Of a DNA stretch of 62,111 nucleotides, positions 15,866 to 25,175 are shown piece after piece. Origin of the DNA: Lachnospiraceae bacterium. GTDB taxonomy: Bacteria > Bacillota > Clostridia > Lachnospirales > Lachnospiraceae. Made by a program: the position numbers and the translations under genes. Numbering within the stretch: the stretch's first letter is position 1; each line of letters begins with the position of its first letter. The stretch is taken from NCBI GenBank assembly GCA_022799755.1, contig JAAWOU010000008.1:1-62111 (forward strand). The letters are read 5' to 3'. Under the pieces are notes generated by a model. That model was not told the origin of the DNA, did no database searches, and worked only from the letters and a program-made list of their open reading frames with translations.

Positions 15866-16111
15866 ATGGATGAAGTAAAGATGTTGATTTCCTGTGTGGT
15901 GGAGAAAGAGGGCCAAAAGATGGTCAGAATTTCGTTCCTGCGGGGAAAGGACTACGCGGAGGGAATACTGCCGGAGGGAATAGTGGTGAAGTCTGAGGGC
16001 TTTACCCAGGAGGAAGTAAAGAAGCTGGAGGACTATATCAGGGCCAACAGACAGGACATCCTGAGACAGGCTAAGGAAATCAATCCGTTTCGGAACTGGA
16101 TAAATGGCTGA
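15866..16111 (+). CDS. Small conserved-looking protein of unknown function
   Basis: An 81-residue soluble protein with no family I recognise. It begins MDEVKMLISCVVEKEGQ, has a beta-rich first half and a helical, charged second half ending in NPFRNWING. GCAGGTGG lies about seven bases before ATG 15866; an upstream in-frame ATG at 15833 is less likely. Base composition is again that of the main chromosome. A strong promoter for the next gene follows directly. Confidence 0.55.
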   Translation: MDEVKMLISCVVEKEGQKMVRISFLRGKDYAEGILPEGIVVKSEGFTQEEVKKLEDYIRANRQDILRQAKEINPFRNWING

Positions 16112-16136
16112 CAGGGCCGGGTTCGGAAATTATCAC

Positions 16137-16165
16137 TTGACTTTTGCACTTTAAACCATTAAAAT
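16137..16165 (+). promoter_or_regulatory. Promoter of the aldolase-like gene
   Basis: TTGACT (16137-16142) and TAAAAT (16160-16165) with a 17-base spacer, 78 bases before the start codon. Confidence 0.75.
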
Positions 16166-16243
16166 CATAAGGGCGAACAGACAGAGGCTTAGGAAGACGG
16201 ACAGCGCAGAAACAGCGCTTCCGGGAAAGAGGAGCAAAACAGT

Positions 16244-17215
16244 ATGAAAGAGATATCGAATCTGATAGCATACCGTCCGGATGTGAAAGTAGTGGACGCC
16301 ACGCTGCGGGACGGCGGGCTGGTAAACAATTTCTATTTTTCCGACGATTTCGTCAAAGCGCTGTATCTGGCAAATCTCCGGGCGGGCGTGGACTATATGG
16401 AATTCGGCTACAAGGCGTCTACGGAAATGTTCGACGAGGACAAGTTCGGCAAGTGGAAGTTCAGCAGGGACGAGGACATCCGGAAAATCGTGGGGGAGAA
16501 TGCCACGGACCTGAAGATTGCCGTGATGGCGGACGTGGGCAGGTGCGAGAAAGCGGACATTATCGAACGGGCGGACAGTCCCATCGACATGATTCGGGTG
16601 GCCACCTATGTGAACACCATCCCGGGGGCGGTGGATCTGATCGAAGATGCCAAGCGCAAGGGATATGAGGTCTGCTGCAACATCATGGCCATCTCCAACT
16701 CCCTGGAGGGAGAGCTGCGGGCCGCTCTGGACATTCTGGGGCGGACACCGGTGGACGTTCTCTACATTGTGGACAGCTACGGCGCCATGTACCCGGAGCA
16801 GATCGCCCGCTTTGCGGACATGTACCTGGAGACGGCCGCAAAGTACGGCAAGAAAGTGGGAGTCCATGCCCACAACAACCAGCAGCTGGCCTTTGCCAAT
16901 ACCATCGAGGCGGTGGGGGACGGGGTGGACTGGTTAGACGCCACTTACGCCTCCATGGGGAGAGGGGCGGGAAACTGCGCCATGGAGCTTTTGCTGGGAT
17001 TCCTGCGCAACCCCAAGTACAATATATACCCTGCCATCCGGTTCGTGGACAAATATATGATGCAGCTGAAAGCGGAGGGCGTGGTCTGGGGATACGATCT
17101 GCAGTACCTGATGACAGGGCTTCTGAACCAGCATCCCAGGGCTGCCATCCAGTTTACCAAGGAGGAGCGGTCCGACTACACGGAATTCTACAGGGAAATG
17201 GTGGCCCAGGACTGA
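16244..17215 (+). CDS. DRE-TIM metallolyase (HMG-CoA lyase/hydroxy-oxovalerate aldolase-like)
   Basis: A 323-residue protein of the HMGL-like aldolase superfamily. The signature Asp-Arg pair is in VVDATLRDGG and the metal-binding His pair in VHAHNNQ, with a following AxxMGRGAGN loop. Such enzymes cleave or form C-C bonds with a divalent metal, for example 4-hydroxy-2-oxovalerate aldolase or isopropylmalate-type synthases. The protein lacks a second catalytic or regulatory domain. Its substrate is not clear and the neighbours do not help. AAGAGGAGC precedes ATG 16244. Confidence 0.8.
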   Translation: MKEISNLIAYRPDVKVVDATLRDGGLVNNFYFSDDFVKALYLANLRAGVDYMEFGYKASTEMFDEDKFGKWKFSRDEDIRKIVGENATDLKIAVMADVGRCEKADIIERADSPIDMIRVATYVNTIPGAVDLIEDAKRKGYEVCCNIMAISNSLEGELRAALDILGRTPVDVLYIVDSYGAMYPEQIARFADMYLETAAKYGKKVGVHAHNNQQLAFANTIEAVGDGVDWLDATYASMGRGAGNCAMELLLGFLRNPKYNIYPAIRFVDKYMMQLKAEGVVWGYDLQYLMTGLLNQHPRAAIQFTKEERSDYTEFYREMVAQD

Positions 17216-17234
17216 GAAGACGAGGCTGTAGACA

Positions 17235-17542
17235 AAGGCGGAGGAGAAAGATGAAGTCCAGATAACCCTGGAGAAAGACAAAGCGCCCGACCTGGCGTAG
17301 CGTCTGGAAACCGTGACCAACGACTCCGTCCTCACCGTTATCGGCGATGTGGCGGAGAATGAATATGTAAAGATGGGCGGCATAGAAATCATCCCCAAGG
17401 AGATCCGTGTGGAGAGCATTGCGGATGCCCTGCCCACGGAGGCTTCGGAATCGGCGTGGACATGCTGATCATGCTGCTCATGGGTCTGACCATAAAGGAC
17501 GCCATGTTCCTTTTCCGGGGTACGAACCGTTTGACGCCTTAA
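17235..17542 (+). pseudogene. Remnant of an archaeal-type aspartate-tRNA(Asn) ligase
   Basis: Two pieces of a class II aminoacyl-tRNA synthetase lie end to end. From 17235 one frame reads like the N-terminal OB fold, ending in GGIEIIPKEIRVESIADALP, but has a TAG stop at 17298. At about 17435 a different frame begins with HGGFGIGVDMLIMLL (motif 3) and runs to the proper C-terminus MFLFRGTNRLTP and a TAA at 17540-17542. About 300 codons with motifs 1 and 2 are missing between them. The pieces match the archaeal-type (non-discriminating) AspRS/AsnRS group. It cannot encode an enzyme. Confidence 0.8.
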
Positions 17543-17544
17543 GC

Positions 17545-17573
17545 TTGCATTTCCCTCCTAAAATGTGTATACT
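17545..17573 (+). promoter_or_regulatory. Promoter of metY
   Basis: TTGCAT (17545-17550) and TATACT (17568-17573) with a 17-base spacer, placed just after the pseudogene stop. The leader to metY is about 60 bases; I see no riboswitch in it. Confidence 0.75.
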
Positions 17574-17641
17574 GGAAGACAAGTTTTACCAATGAATCTT
17601 TACCCACGGATCACAATATCATATTTCAGGAGGAGATTAAC

Positions 17642-18913
17642 ATGAAAATCGACAGCATATGCGTACAGGGCGGCTATACGCCGGGAAACGGAGAGCCGCG
17701 CCAGATTCCCATCGTCCAGAGCACTACCTTTAAATACGATAGCAGCGAGGAGATGGGGAAGCTTTTCGACTTAGAGGCCAGCGGCTACTTCTACACCAGA
17801 CTCCAGAATCCCACCAACGACTATGTGGCGGCCAAGATTGCCCAGCTGGAGGGCGGCACCGCGGCAATGCTCACCAGCAGCGGACAGGCCGCTAATTTCT
17901 ATGCGCTTTTCAATATCTGCAGCTGCGGCGACCACATCGTCTCCTCCAGCACCATCTATGGCGGCACTTTCAATCTCATATCCGTCACCATGAAGAAGAT
18001 GGGAATCGACGTGACTTTCGTCAGCCCGGACGCCACGGAGGAGGAATTGAATGCTGCCTTTCAGGACAATACTAAGGCTGTGTTCGGCGAGACCATCGCC
18101 AATCCTGCCCTGACCGTGCTGGACATCGAGAAATTCGCCGCATGCGCTCATGCCCACGGGGTTCCCCTGATCATCGACAACACCTTTGCCACCCCTGTCA
18201 ACTGCCGTCCCTTTGAGTGGGGCGCGGACATCGTGACCCATTCCACCACCAAGTACATGGACGGTCACGGAGCGGCGGTGGGCGGAGCCATCGTGGACAG
18301 CGGCAGATTCGACTGGATGGCCCACGCGGACAAATATCCCGGGCTCTGCACCCCGGACGACAGCTACCACGGCATCACCTACGCGGAGAAGTTCGGAAAA
18401 GAGGGGGCTTTCATCACGAAGTGCACTGCTCAGCTCATGAGGGACTTCGGCTCCATCCAGAGCCCCCAGAACGCCTTTCTCCTGAACCTGGGGCTGGAGA
18501 GCCTCCATGTGCGCATGAAGCGGCACTGTGAGAACGGACAGGCCGTGGCGGAATTCCTCTCCGGCCATGAAAAGGTAGCCTATGTGAACTACTGCGGTCT
18601 GCCCGGGGATAAATACCATTCGCTTGCGCGCAAGTATCTGCCCAACGGCAGCTGCGGCGTAGTCTCCTTTGGCCTGAAAGGCGGCAGAGAGGCGGCCGGC
18701 CGTTTCATGAAGAATCTGAAGATAGCGGCCATCGAGACCCATGTGGCGGATGCCCGCACCTGCTGCCTGAACCCGGCCTCCAGCACCCACCGCCAGATGA
18801 CGGACGAGCAGCTGCGGGAGGCGGGCGTGCCTGCGGAGCTGATCCGCATCAGCTGCGGCATCGAGGACAAGGAGGATTTGATCGCGGATATCGCACAGGC
18901 GCTGGAGGCATAG
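17642..18913 (+). CDS. metY: O-acetylhomoserine sulfhydrylase (aminocarboxypropyltransferase)
   Basis: Cys/Met-metabolism PLP enzyme of 423 residues that makes homocysteine from O-acetylhomoserine and sulfide. The PLP Lys is in HSTTKYMDGHG, the substrate-binding region in YFYTRLQNPT and the Asp that holds PLP in LIIDNTFATP. The insertion after GRFDW and the length fit MetY better than MetB or MetC. AGGAGGAG precedes ATG 17642. Cystathionine-type activity cannot be fully excluded. It has its own promoter. Confidence 0.92.
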   Translation: MKIDSICVQGGYTPGNGEPRQIPIVQSTTFKYDSSEEMGKLFDLEASGYFYTRLQNPTNDYVAAKIAQLEGGTAAMLTSSGQAANFYALFNICSCGDHIVSSSTIYGGTFNLISVTMKKMGIDVTFVSPDATEEELNAAFQDNTKAVFGETIANPALTVLDIEKFAACAHAHGVPLIIDNTFATPVNCRPFEWGADIVTHSTTKYMDGHGAAVGGAIVDSGRFDWMAHADKYPGLCTPDDSYHGITYAEKFGKEGAFITKCTAQLMRDFGSIQSPQNAFLLNLGLESLHVRMKRHCENGQAVAEFLSGHEKVAYVNYCGLPGDKYHSLARKYLPNGSCGVVSFGLKGGREAAGRFMKNLKIAAIETHVADARTCCLNPASSTHRQMTDEQLREAGVPAELIRISCGIEDKEDLIADIAQALEA

Positions 18914-18956
18914 GTCTTCGGGGCAGCCTAAGACACAGGGCAGGAGGTGGCACGGT

Positions 18957-19304
18957 TTGGCGTTATTGGACAGGGAAGAGAGAATGGAGTGCAGGGAGTT
19001 TGAGAGGCTGATTCCCGGATTCCTGAAAGGAAAGCTGGATTACCCCACACTGAAGCGCTTTCTTGCGCACAGAGAATCCTGCGGGGAATGCAGGGAGGAG
19101 CTGGACATCCAGTTCCTGGTGGCGGAGGGGATGCAGCATCTGGAGGAGGGCAATGCCTTTGACCTGCAGTCCGAGCTGGAACAGCGCCTGGAGGAGACCA
19201 GACGCAAAGTCAGTTTTCACTCCGCTTTCCTGTATTTCGGCTCCGCCATGGAGCTGGTGGCCGCATGCCTGTTGGTGTGGGCTTATGTCTGGATTTTGCT
19301 GTAA
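18957..19304 (+). CDS. Anti-sigma-factor-like zinc-finger membrane protein
   Basis: 115 residues (106 if started at ATG 18984). The N-terminal part resembles the zf-HC2 zinc-binding anti-sigma domain: Cys in MECREFERLI and HRESCGEC as the HxxxCxxC site. A charged middle and one C-terminal membrane helix (about 95-113) follow, with almost no outside domain. AGGAGGTGG is well placed for TTG 18957. No sigma factor gene is adjacent, so it may bind a sigma factor encoded elsewhere or have another role. Confidence 0.65.
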   Translation: MALLDREERMECREFERLIPGFLKGKLDYPTLKRFLAHRESCGECREELDIQFLVAEGMQHLEEGNAFDLQSELEQRLEETRRKVSFHSAFLYFGSAMELVAACLLVWAYVWILL

Positions 19305-19346
19305 TGCTGATGTTTGAGTTCTCATATAGAAAGGGCGGTGTTGTGT

Positions 19347-22040
19347 ATGGAGAAAGGCAGAAAGCTGGTATTGATAGACGGACACAGTATTTTGCACAGG
19401 GCTTTTTACGGCGTGCCGGATCTGACCAATGCGCAGGGCCTGCACACCAATGCGGTATATGGCTTTCTGAATATTATGTTCCGTATCTTAGAAGAGGAGA
19501 AACCGGATTTTCTTGCCGTGGCTTTTGACGTGCACGCGCCCACTTTCCGACACGAACTGTATGAGGCGTACAAAGGTACAAGGAAGCCTATGCCGGAGGA
19601 GCTGTGCCAGCAGGTGCCTGTGCTGAAAGATGTGCTGAGAGCCATGGGTGTGACCACCGTGGAGCAGGCGGGGCTGGAGGCGGACGACATTTTGGGGACT
19701 TTGGCCAAGAAAGCCCAGGCCCGGGGAATTGAGGTGGCGCTGGTATCCGGGGACAGGGATCTGCTGCAGATCGCCGACGAGCATATCAAGATCCGGATTC
19801 CGAAGACGAAGATGGGCAGGACAGAGGTGGAGGACTATTATCCGGAGGACGTGATGGCGGCCTATCGGGTGACGCCCGCGCAGTTCATCGATTTGAAGGC
19901 CCTCATGGGCGACAGCTCCGACAATGTGCCGGGCGTACCCAAGGTGGGGGAAAAGACTGCCACGGAGCTCATGGTGCAGTACGGCTCCATGGAAAATATC
20001 TATGCCCATGTGGAGGAAATCACGAAGAAAAGCATCCGGGAAACGCTGACGGCCAACAGGGAGCTGGCGGATTTAAGCAGGACACTGGTCACAATCAAGA
20101 CGGACGCGGATGTGACCATCGACTATGAGGCATCCCGGGCCCAGGACTTTTACACGGAGGAAGCATACGCACTCTTTAAGCAGTTGGAATTCCGCAATAT
20201 GCTGAGCCGCTTTGACCGGGAGAAAGGGGAGGACAACAGCGATATCGCAGCCTCTTTCCGGCGACTGGAGAGTCAGGAGGCATTCCTGGGAGCGCTTAAG
20301 AAGATAAAGAAAGGCCGGAGGGCAGGGATATACCTGGCGACAGAGGACAATACCCTTTTGGCCGCGGCGGTATCCGCGGAGGGAGAGACATATGTCTATG
20401 TCCTGCCTGTCAGGGAAAACGTGCAGCTTTCCTTTTTCCGGCAGGAAGAGACGCCGGATGGCGACGGAGATGAGGCGGCGTGTACGGAGGGCCTGAAAGC
20501 GCTTTCCGAAACAGCCCGGATAGGGGCTTTCGACATCAAGAGACTGTACCCCTACTTAGAACAGGACACTGTCGGGCGGTACTTTGACATTCTGATCGGG
20601 GCCTATCTGCTGAACCCTCTGAAGAGCGACTACACGCCGGAGGCCATTGCCTCGGAGCATTTGGGGCTGCAGATCCCGGGCTGGGCGGAGCGCTTCGGAA
20701 AGAAGAGAGCGCGGGAGGCGCTGGCCTCGGAGCCGGATAAATTCGCGGATTACTGCTGTTACGGGGCCTATGTGTCCCTGAAAGCCGCGGATGTGCTGGA
20801 GAAGAAGCTTGAGGCGGCCGGCATGGACAATCTCATGCGGGATATAGAGATGCCCTTGTCTCTGGTGCTGTACGATATGGAGCGGGAAGGGGTGGAAGTG
20901 CGCAGGGAGGAGCTGAAAGCCTACGGCGACGCGCTGATCGAGCGGATTCAGGAACTGGAGAAATCCATCCACACCCAGGCGGGAGTGGCGTTCAACATCA
21001 ACTCTCCCAAGCAGCTGGGGGAGGTGCTCTTTGATACCATGAAGCTTCCCGGCGGCAAGAAGACCAAAACAGGCTACTCCACGGCGGCGGATGTGCTGGA
21101 AAAGCTGTCCGAGGAGGCCCCGGTGGTCAGAGACATTCTGGAGTACAGGCAGCTGACCAAGCTGAAATCCACCTATGCGGACGGGCTGGCCGTCTACATC
21201 GGGGGGGACAGGCGGATCCACACGAACTTTAACCAGACCATTACGGCCACGGGCCGCATCAGCTCCACGGAGCCCAATCTCCAGAATATCCCCATGCGGA
21301 TGGAGCTGGGCAGGCGGATCCGGAAAGTGTTTGTGCCCAGAGAGGGCTGTGAGTTCATGGACGCGGATTACTCCCAGATTGAGCTGCGCGTACTGGCCCA
21401 TATGTCCGGGGACCAGCAGCTTATCGAGGCTTACCATATGGATCAGGACATCCACCGCATCACGGCTTCCAAGGTGTTCCACACACCCTTTGAGGAGGTC
21501 ACGGATCTACAGCGCCGCAACGCAAAGGCGGTGAACTTCGGCATTGTATACGGTATCAGCTCCTTTGGGCTGAGCCAGGATCTGAGCATCAGTAAGAAAG
21601 AGGCGGCGGACTATATCGAACAGTATTTCGCCACCTATCCGGGCGTGAAAGAATTTCTGGACAGGCTGGTCTCGGAAGCCAGGAAAAAAGGGTATGTCAC
21701 CACCATGTTCGGCAGGAGGAGGCCTGTTCCGGAACTGTCTTCCCCCAATTTCATGCAGCGTTCCTTTGGGGAGCGGGTGGCCATGAATTCCCCCATACAG
21801 GGAACCGCTGCGGACATTATCAAGATTGCCATGATACGGGTGTGGAGAGCGCTGCGGGAGAGCGGCTTGAAATCCAGGCTGATTTTGCAGGTCCATGACG
21901 AGCTTGTCATAGAGACCTACAAGGAGGAGGAGGAGCAGGTACGGCGGATCCTCACTGAGAATATGCAGGCGGCGGCAGATCTGTCCGTGGCTCTGGAGGT
22001 GGATCTGCACACCGGGGACAACTGGTACGAGGCGAAATGA
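19347..22040 (+). CDS. polA: DNA polymerase I
   Basis: PolA of 897 residues, for gap filling and Okazaki-fragment processing. The 5' nuclease domain (about 1-290) has LVLIDGHS, AFD and LVSGDRDLLQ acidic residues and the helix-hairpin-helix GVPKVGEKTA. The polymerase domain has motif A DYSQIELR, motif B RRNAKAVNFGIVYG and motif C QVHDELV. The middle 3'-5' exonuclease-like domain lacks the catalytic DxE motif (IYLATED in its place), so proofreading is probably absent, as in Bacillus and Thermus enzymes. ATG 19347 begins the usual KLVLIDGH start. Confidence 0.97.
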   Translation: MEKGRKLVLIDGHSILHRAFYGVPDLTNAQGLHTNAVYGFLNIMFRILEEEKPDFLAVAFDVHAPTFRHELYEAYKGTRKPMPEELCQQVPVLKDVLRAMGVTTVEQAGLEADDILGTLAKKAQARGIEVALVSGDRDLLQIADEHIKIRIPKTKMGRTEVEDYYPEDVMAAYRVTPAQFIDLKALMGDSSDNVPGVPKVGEKTATELMVQYGSMENIYAHVEEITKKSIRETLTANRELADLSRTLVTIKTDADVTIDYEASRAQDFYTEEAYALFKQLEFRNMLSRFDREKGEDNSDIAASFRRLESQEAFLGALKKIKKGRRAGIYLATEDNTLLAAAVSAEGETYVYVLPVRENVQLSFFRQEETPDGDGDEAACTEGLKALSETARIGAFDIKRLYPYLEQDTVGRYFDILIGAYLLNPLKSDYTPEAIASEHLGLQIPGWAERFGKKRAREALASEPDKFADYCCYGAYVSLKAADVLEKKLEAAGMDNLMRDIEMPLSLVLYDMEREGVEVRREELKAYGDALIERIQELEKSIHTQAGVAFNINSPKQLGEVLFDTMKLPGGKKTKTGYSTAADVLEKLSEEAPVVRDILEYRQLTKLKSTYADGLAVYIGGDRRIHTNFNQTITATGRISSTEPNLQNIPMRMELGRRIRKVFVPREGCEFMDADYSQIELRVLAHMSGDQQLIEAYHMDQDIHRITASKVFHTPFEEVTDLQRRNAKAVNFGIVYGISSFGLSQDLSISKKEAADYIEQYFATYPGVKEFLDRLVSEARKKGYVTTMFGRRRPVPELSSPNFMQRSFGERVAMNSPIQGTAADIIKIAMIRVWRALRESGLKSRLILQVHDELVIETYKEEEEQVRRILTENMQAAADLSVALEVDLHTGDNWYEAK

Positions 22041-22061
22041 CAGGAGCCGGGGAGGTCGTAA

Positions 22062-22697
22062 ATGCGTTTTATCGGAATCACGGGAGGCGTGGGAGCGGGC
22101 AAGTCGGAAATCCTGCGCTATATCAAAGAGCGGTGGGAATGTGAGATCTATCTGGCGGACGAGGTAGCTCATCTGGTACAGCAGCCCGGCACAAAAGCTT
22201 ACAGCGCTTTGGTCGCGCTGCTGGGACCGGATGTGACGGAGGGGGACGGAGGGATCTGCAGGTCGGCAATGGCGGACCGGATCTTCGCGGATCCGTCTCT
22301 TTTGGAGCAAGTGAACGGCATCGTCCATCCGGCGGTAAAGGAATATCTCCTGGAGCGGCTGGAAGAAGCCAGCGCCGCCGGGGAGACGGAGCTGTTTATC
22401 GTGGAAGCCGCGCTGCTGATCGAGGGCGGATACCTTGCGCTGGTGGATGAGATGTGGTATATTTATGCAGACGAGCGGGTCCGGCGGGAAAGGCTCCTGG
22501 CATCCAGAGGCTACACCGGGGAAAAGACGGCGCGGATCATGGCCAGTCAATTGACGGACAGGGAGTTTCGGGACAACTGCGACTTCGTCATAGACAACAG
22601 CGGGGACTTTGCAGAGACCTGCAGACAGATTGATAATAGATTGAGAGAAATACATAAGGATCGGAGAAGAGTCCCAAAGGGGAGAGAACAGAGATGA
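22062..22697 (+). CDS. coaE: Dephospho-CoA kinase
   Basis: CoaE, 211 residues, the last enzyme of coenzyme A synthesis, phosphorylating the ribose 3'-OH of dephospho-CoA. The P-loop GGVGAGKS is at the N-terminus, with the family's LADEVAHLV and HPAVKEYL motifs. It lies 21 bases after polA, a common pairing in Firmicutes, and overlaps the next gene by four bases. GGGAGG precedes the ATG. Confidence 0.95.
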   Translation: MRFIGITGGVGAGKSEILRYIKERWECEIYLADEVAHLVQQPGTKAYSALVALLGPDVTEGDGGICRSAMADRIFADPSLLEQVNGIVHPAVKEYLLERLEEASAAGETELFIVEAALLIEGGYLALVDEMWYIYADERVRRERLLASRGYTGEKTARIMASQLTDREFRDNCDFVIDNSGDFAETCRQIDNRLREIHKDRRRVPKGREQR

Positions 22698-23491
22698 GAT
22701 TATGCAGCATTGCAAGCGGAAGCAGCGGGAACTGTATCTATGTGGGGTCCGAGGCCGCGCATCTGCTTGTGGACGTAGGAATCAGCGGCAGGAAGACAGA
22801 GGCGGGCTTAAAGGAGCTGGAGCTGTCCGGAAACGATATAGACGGAATTCTGATAACCCATGAACATGCGGACCACATACAGGGGCTGGGGGTCATATCC
22901 AGAAAGTATGAGATTCCGATCTATGCCACCGCCGGCACCATAAAAGCCATGAAAAACTGCACGGCACTGGCAAATGTGGATCCGGGGCTGTTCCATGAGG
23001 TGGAGGAGGACCGGAAATTCATTATAAAGGATCTCACCATCAACCCTATGCGGATTTCCCACGATGCGGCCCAGCCGGTGGGGTACCGGATTGCCTATGG
23101 CAGCAGGCGGGTGGCGGTGTGCACGGATCTGGGGGTATACAATGACTACACGGTGGAATGCTTAAAAGGCATGGACGCGCTGCTGCTGGAGGCCAATCAT
23201 GACGTGAACATGCTGCAGGTAGGGCCCTATCCCTATTACCTGAAGCAGCGGATCCTGGGGGACAGGGGGCATCTGTCCAACGAGAACACGGGCAGACTAT
23301 TGTGCAGAATCCTGCACGACGGCCTGAAAGCAGTGTTTTTGGGTCATTTGAGCAAGGAAAACAATCTGCCCGAGCTGGCTTATGAGTCGGTGCGGATGGA
23401 AATCAATATGGGAGACAATCCCTATAAGGCCGGGGACTTTGACATCCGGGTTGCAGGGCGCAGCGAGGTGACGCCTGCGGTGGTAGTGTAG
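22694..23491 (+). CDS. Metallo-beta-lactamase-fold hydrolase (YycJ/WalJ-like)
   Basis: A 265-residue protein of the MBL fold. Metal ligands are seen in THEHADHIQG (HxHxDH), a later His in MRISHDAA and Asp in CTDLG, with a final His in FLGHLSKEN. The start MRLCSIASGSSGNC is typical of YycJ/WalJ proteins, linked in other Firmicutes to DNA or cell-wall coordination and possibly acting as a 5' exonuclease. Its ATG overlaps the coaE stop, so it belongs to the polA-coaE operon. Confidence 0.9.
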   Translation: MRLCSIASGSSGNCIYVGSEAAHLLVDVGISGRKTEAGLKELELSGNDIDGILITHEHADHIQGLGVISRKYEIPIYATAGTIKAMKNCTALANVDPGLFHEVEEDRKFIIKDLTINPMRISHDAAQPVGYRIAYGSRRVAVCTDLGVYNDYTVECLKGMDALLLEANHDVNMLQVGPYPYYLKQRILGDRGHLSNENTGRLLCRILHDGLKAVFLGHLSKENNLPELAYESVRMEINMGDNPYKAGDFDIRVAGRSEVTPAVVV

Positions 23492-23513
23492 CGAGGGAAT
23501 GGAGGAGTTTGAG

Positions 23514-23786
23514 ATGAAAAGGACAATCATAACAGTTGTGGGAAAGGACACCATAGGCATCATTGCCAAGGTCTGCACCTATCTGGCAGAGAACGGAATC
23601 AATATTCTGGACATCTCCCAGACCATTGTGCAGGGCTATTTCAACATGATGATGATCGTGGATACCAGCAGCACCGAAAAACCTTTCGGGGATATGGTGG
23701 ACGAGATGACGGCGCTGGGGGAGGAGACAGGCGTGCAGATCAAATGCCAGAAAGAAGAGATATTCGACAAAATGCACAGAATCTGA
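23514..23786 (+). CDS. ACT-domain protein (UPF0237)
   Basis: A 90-residue single-unit ACT protein with the typical MKRTIITVVGKDTIGIIAKV start, where the G-D-x-x-G-I loop binds small ligands such as amino acids. I use ATG 23514 because GGAGG lies eight bases upstream and the length matches the family; ATG 23499 is an alternative. It directly precedes a UPF0210 gene, a conserved pairing, and probably acts as its regulator or sensor. Confidence 0.9.
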   Translation: MKRTIITVVGKDTIGIIAKVCTYLAENGINILDISQTIVQGYFNMMMIVDTSSTEKPFGDMVDEMTALGEETGVQIKCQKEEIFDKMHRI

Positions 23787-23807
23787 CATGTACCGGGGAG
23801 GCTATGT

Positions 23808-25172
23808 ATGATAAACATATATGAAGTGGCAGAGACCAACAAGATGATCGCGGAGGAGAACCTGGACGTGCGCACCATCACTTTGGGCATCAGCCTGTTG
23901 GACTGCATTGATTCCGACTTGGGGCGGCTGAGAGAAAAAATAGAAGCCAAAATATGTGACGCCGCAAAGGATCTGGTGAGGACAGGGGAAGAGATCTCCA
24001 GGGAATTCGGCATCCCCATCGTCAATAAGAGAATATCCGTGACGCCCATTGCCCTGGTGGCAGGAGCGGCCTGCAGATCCCCGGAGGACTTCGCATCCGT
24101 GGCGGAGACGCTGGACAGGGTGGCCAAGCGGGTGGGGGTGAACTTCATCGGCGGTTATTCCGCGCTGGTGAGCAAGGGGATGACCGAGGCGGACGAACTT
24201 CTGATTCGCTCCATTCCCGCGGCCCTGTCCGGCACGGAGCGGGTGTGTGCGTCCGTGAATCTGGGGTCTACAAGGACCGGCATCAATATGGACGCGGTGA
24301 AGCTCATGGGAGAGATCATCAAATCCACTGCGGAACGCACCAGAGAGGAGGATTCCCTGGGATGCGCGAAGCTGGTGGTGTTCTGCAACGCACCGGACGA
24401 CAATCCGTTCATGGCGGGGGCTTTCCACGGAGTCACGGAGGGAGACAAGGTCATCAACGTAGGGGTCAGCGGTCCCGGCGTGGTGAAGACCGCCCTGGAG
24501 AAAGTCCGGGGCGAGAATTTTGAAGTGCTCTGCGAGACCGTCAAGAAGACGGCCTTTAAGGTGACCAGGGTAGGCCAGCTGGTGGCCCAGGAGGCGTCTG
24601 CCATGCTGAACGTGCCCTTTGGAATCGTGGATCTGTCCTTGGCGCCTACGCCGGCCGTCGGCGACAGCGTGGCGGACATTCTGTGCGAGATGGGGCTGGA
24701 ATACGCAGGAGCGCCCGGCACTACGGCGGCGCTGGCCCTTTTGAATGATCAGGTGAAGAAAGGCGGCGTCATGGCTTCCTCCTATGTGGGAGGCTTAAGC
24801 GGCGCTTTCATCCCGGTCAGCGAGGATCAGGGGATGATCGACGCGGTACAGGCGGGGGCCCTGTCTCTGGAGAAGCTGGAGGCCATGACCTGCGTGTGCT
24901 CCGTGGGGCTGGACATGATAGCCATCCCCGGGGACACCAAAGCATCCACCATATCCGGCATCATTGCGGACGAGATGGCCATCGGCATGGTAAATCAGAA
25001 GACCACGGCCGTCCGCATTATCCCCGTCATCGGCAAGGGGGTGGGGGAGACCGTGGAATTCGGCGGCCTGTTAGGCTATGCGCCCATCATGCCGGTGAAC
25101 CCTTTCGGGTGCGAAGCGTTTATCAACCGGGGCGGCCGGATTCCGGCTCCCATACACAGCTTTAAAAACTGA
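23808..25172 (+). CDS. UPF0210 (DUF711, PFL-like) protein
   Basis: A 454-residue member of UPF0210, a family related by fold to glycyl radical enzymes of the pyruvate formate-lyase type but of unproven function. Conserved stretches include [12 protein letters not shown] at the start, [30 protein letters not shown] and the C-terminal [13 protein letters not shown]. Length matches the family. It follows the ACT protein by 21 bases. It ends only three bases from the convergent tmcAL stop, with no hairpin between them. Confidence 0.92.
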   Translation: MINIYEVAETNKMIAEENLDVRTITLGISLLDCIDSDLGRLREKIEAKICDAAKDLVRTGEEISREFGIPIVNKRISVTPIALVAGAACRSPEDFASVAETLDRVAKRVGVNFIGGYSALVSKGMTEADELLIRSIPAALSGTERVCASVNLGSTRTGINMDAVKLMGEIIKSTAERTREEDSLGCAKLVVFCNAPDDNPFMAGAFHGVTEGDKVINVGVSGPGVVKTALEKVRGENFEVLCETVKKTAFKVTRVGQLVAQEASAMLNVPFGIVDLSLAPTPAVGDSVADILCEMGLEYAGAPGTTAALALLNDQVKKGGVMASSYVGGLSGAFIPVSEDQGMIDAVQAGALSLEKLEAMTCVCSVGLDMIAIPGDTKASTISGIIADEMAIGMVNQKTTAVRIIPVIGKGVGETVEFGGLLGYAPIMPVNPFGCEAFINRGGRIPAPIHSFKN

Positions 25173-25175
25173 GGA

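Noticed and set aside
17407..17595. Short open frame downstream of the aldolase gene as a real gene
   Set aside because: The interval is better explained by the frameshifted AspRS remnant, whose two pieces are in other frames and match known motifs.
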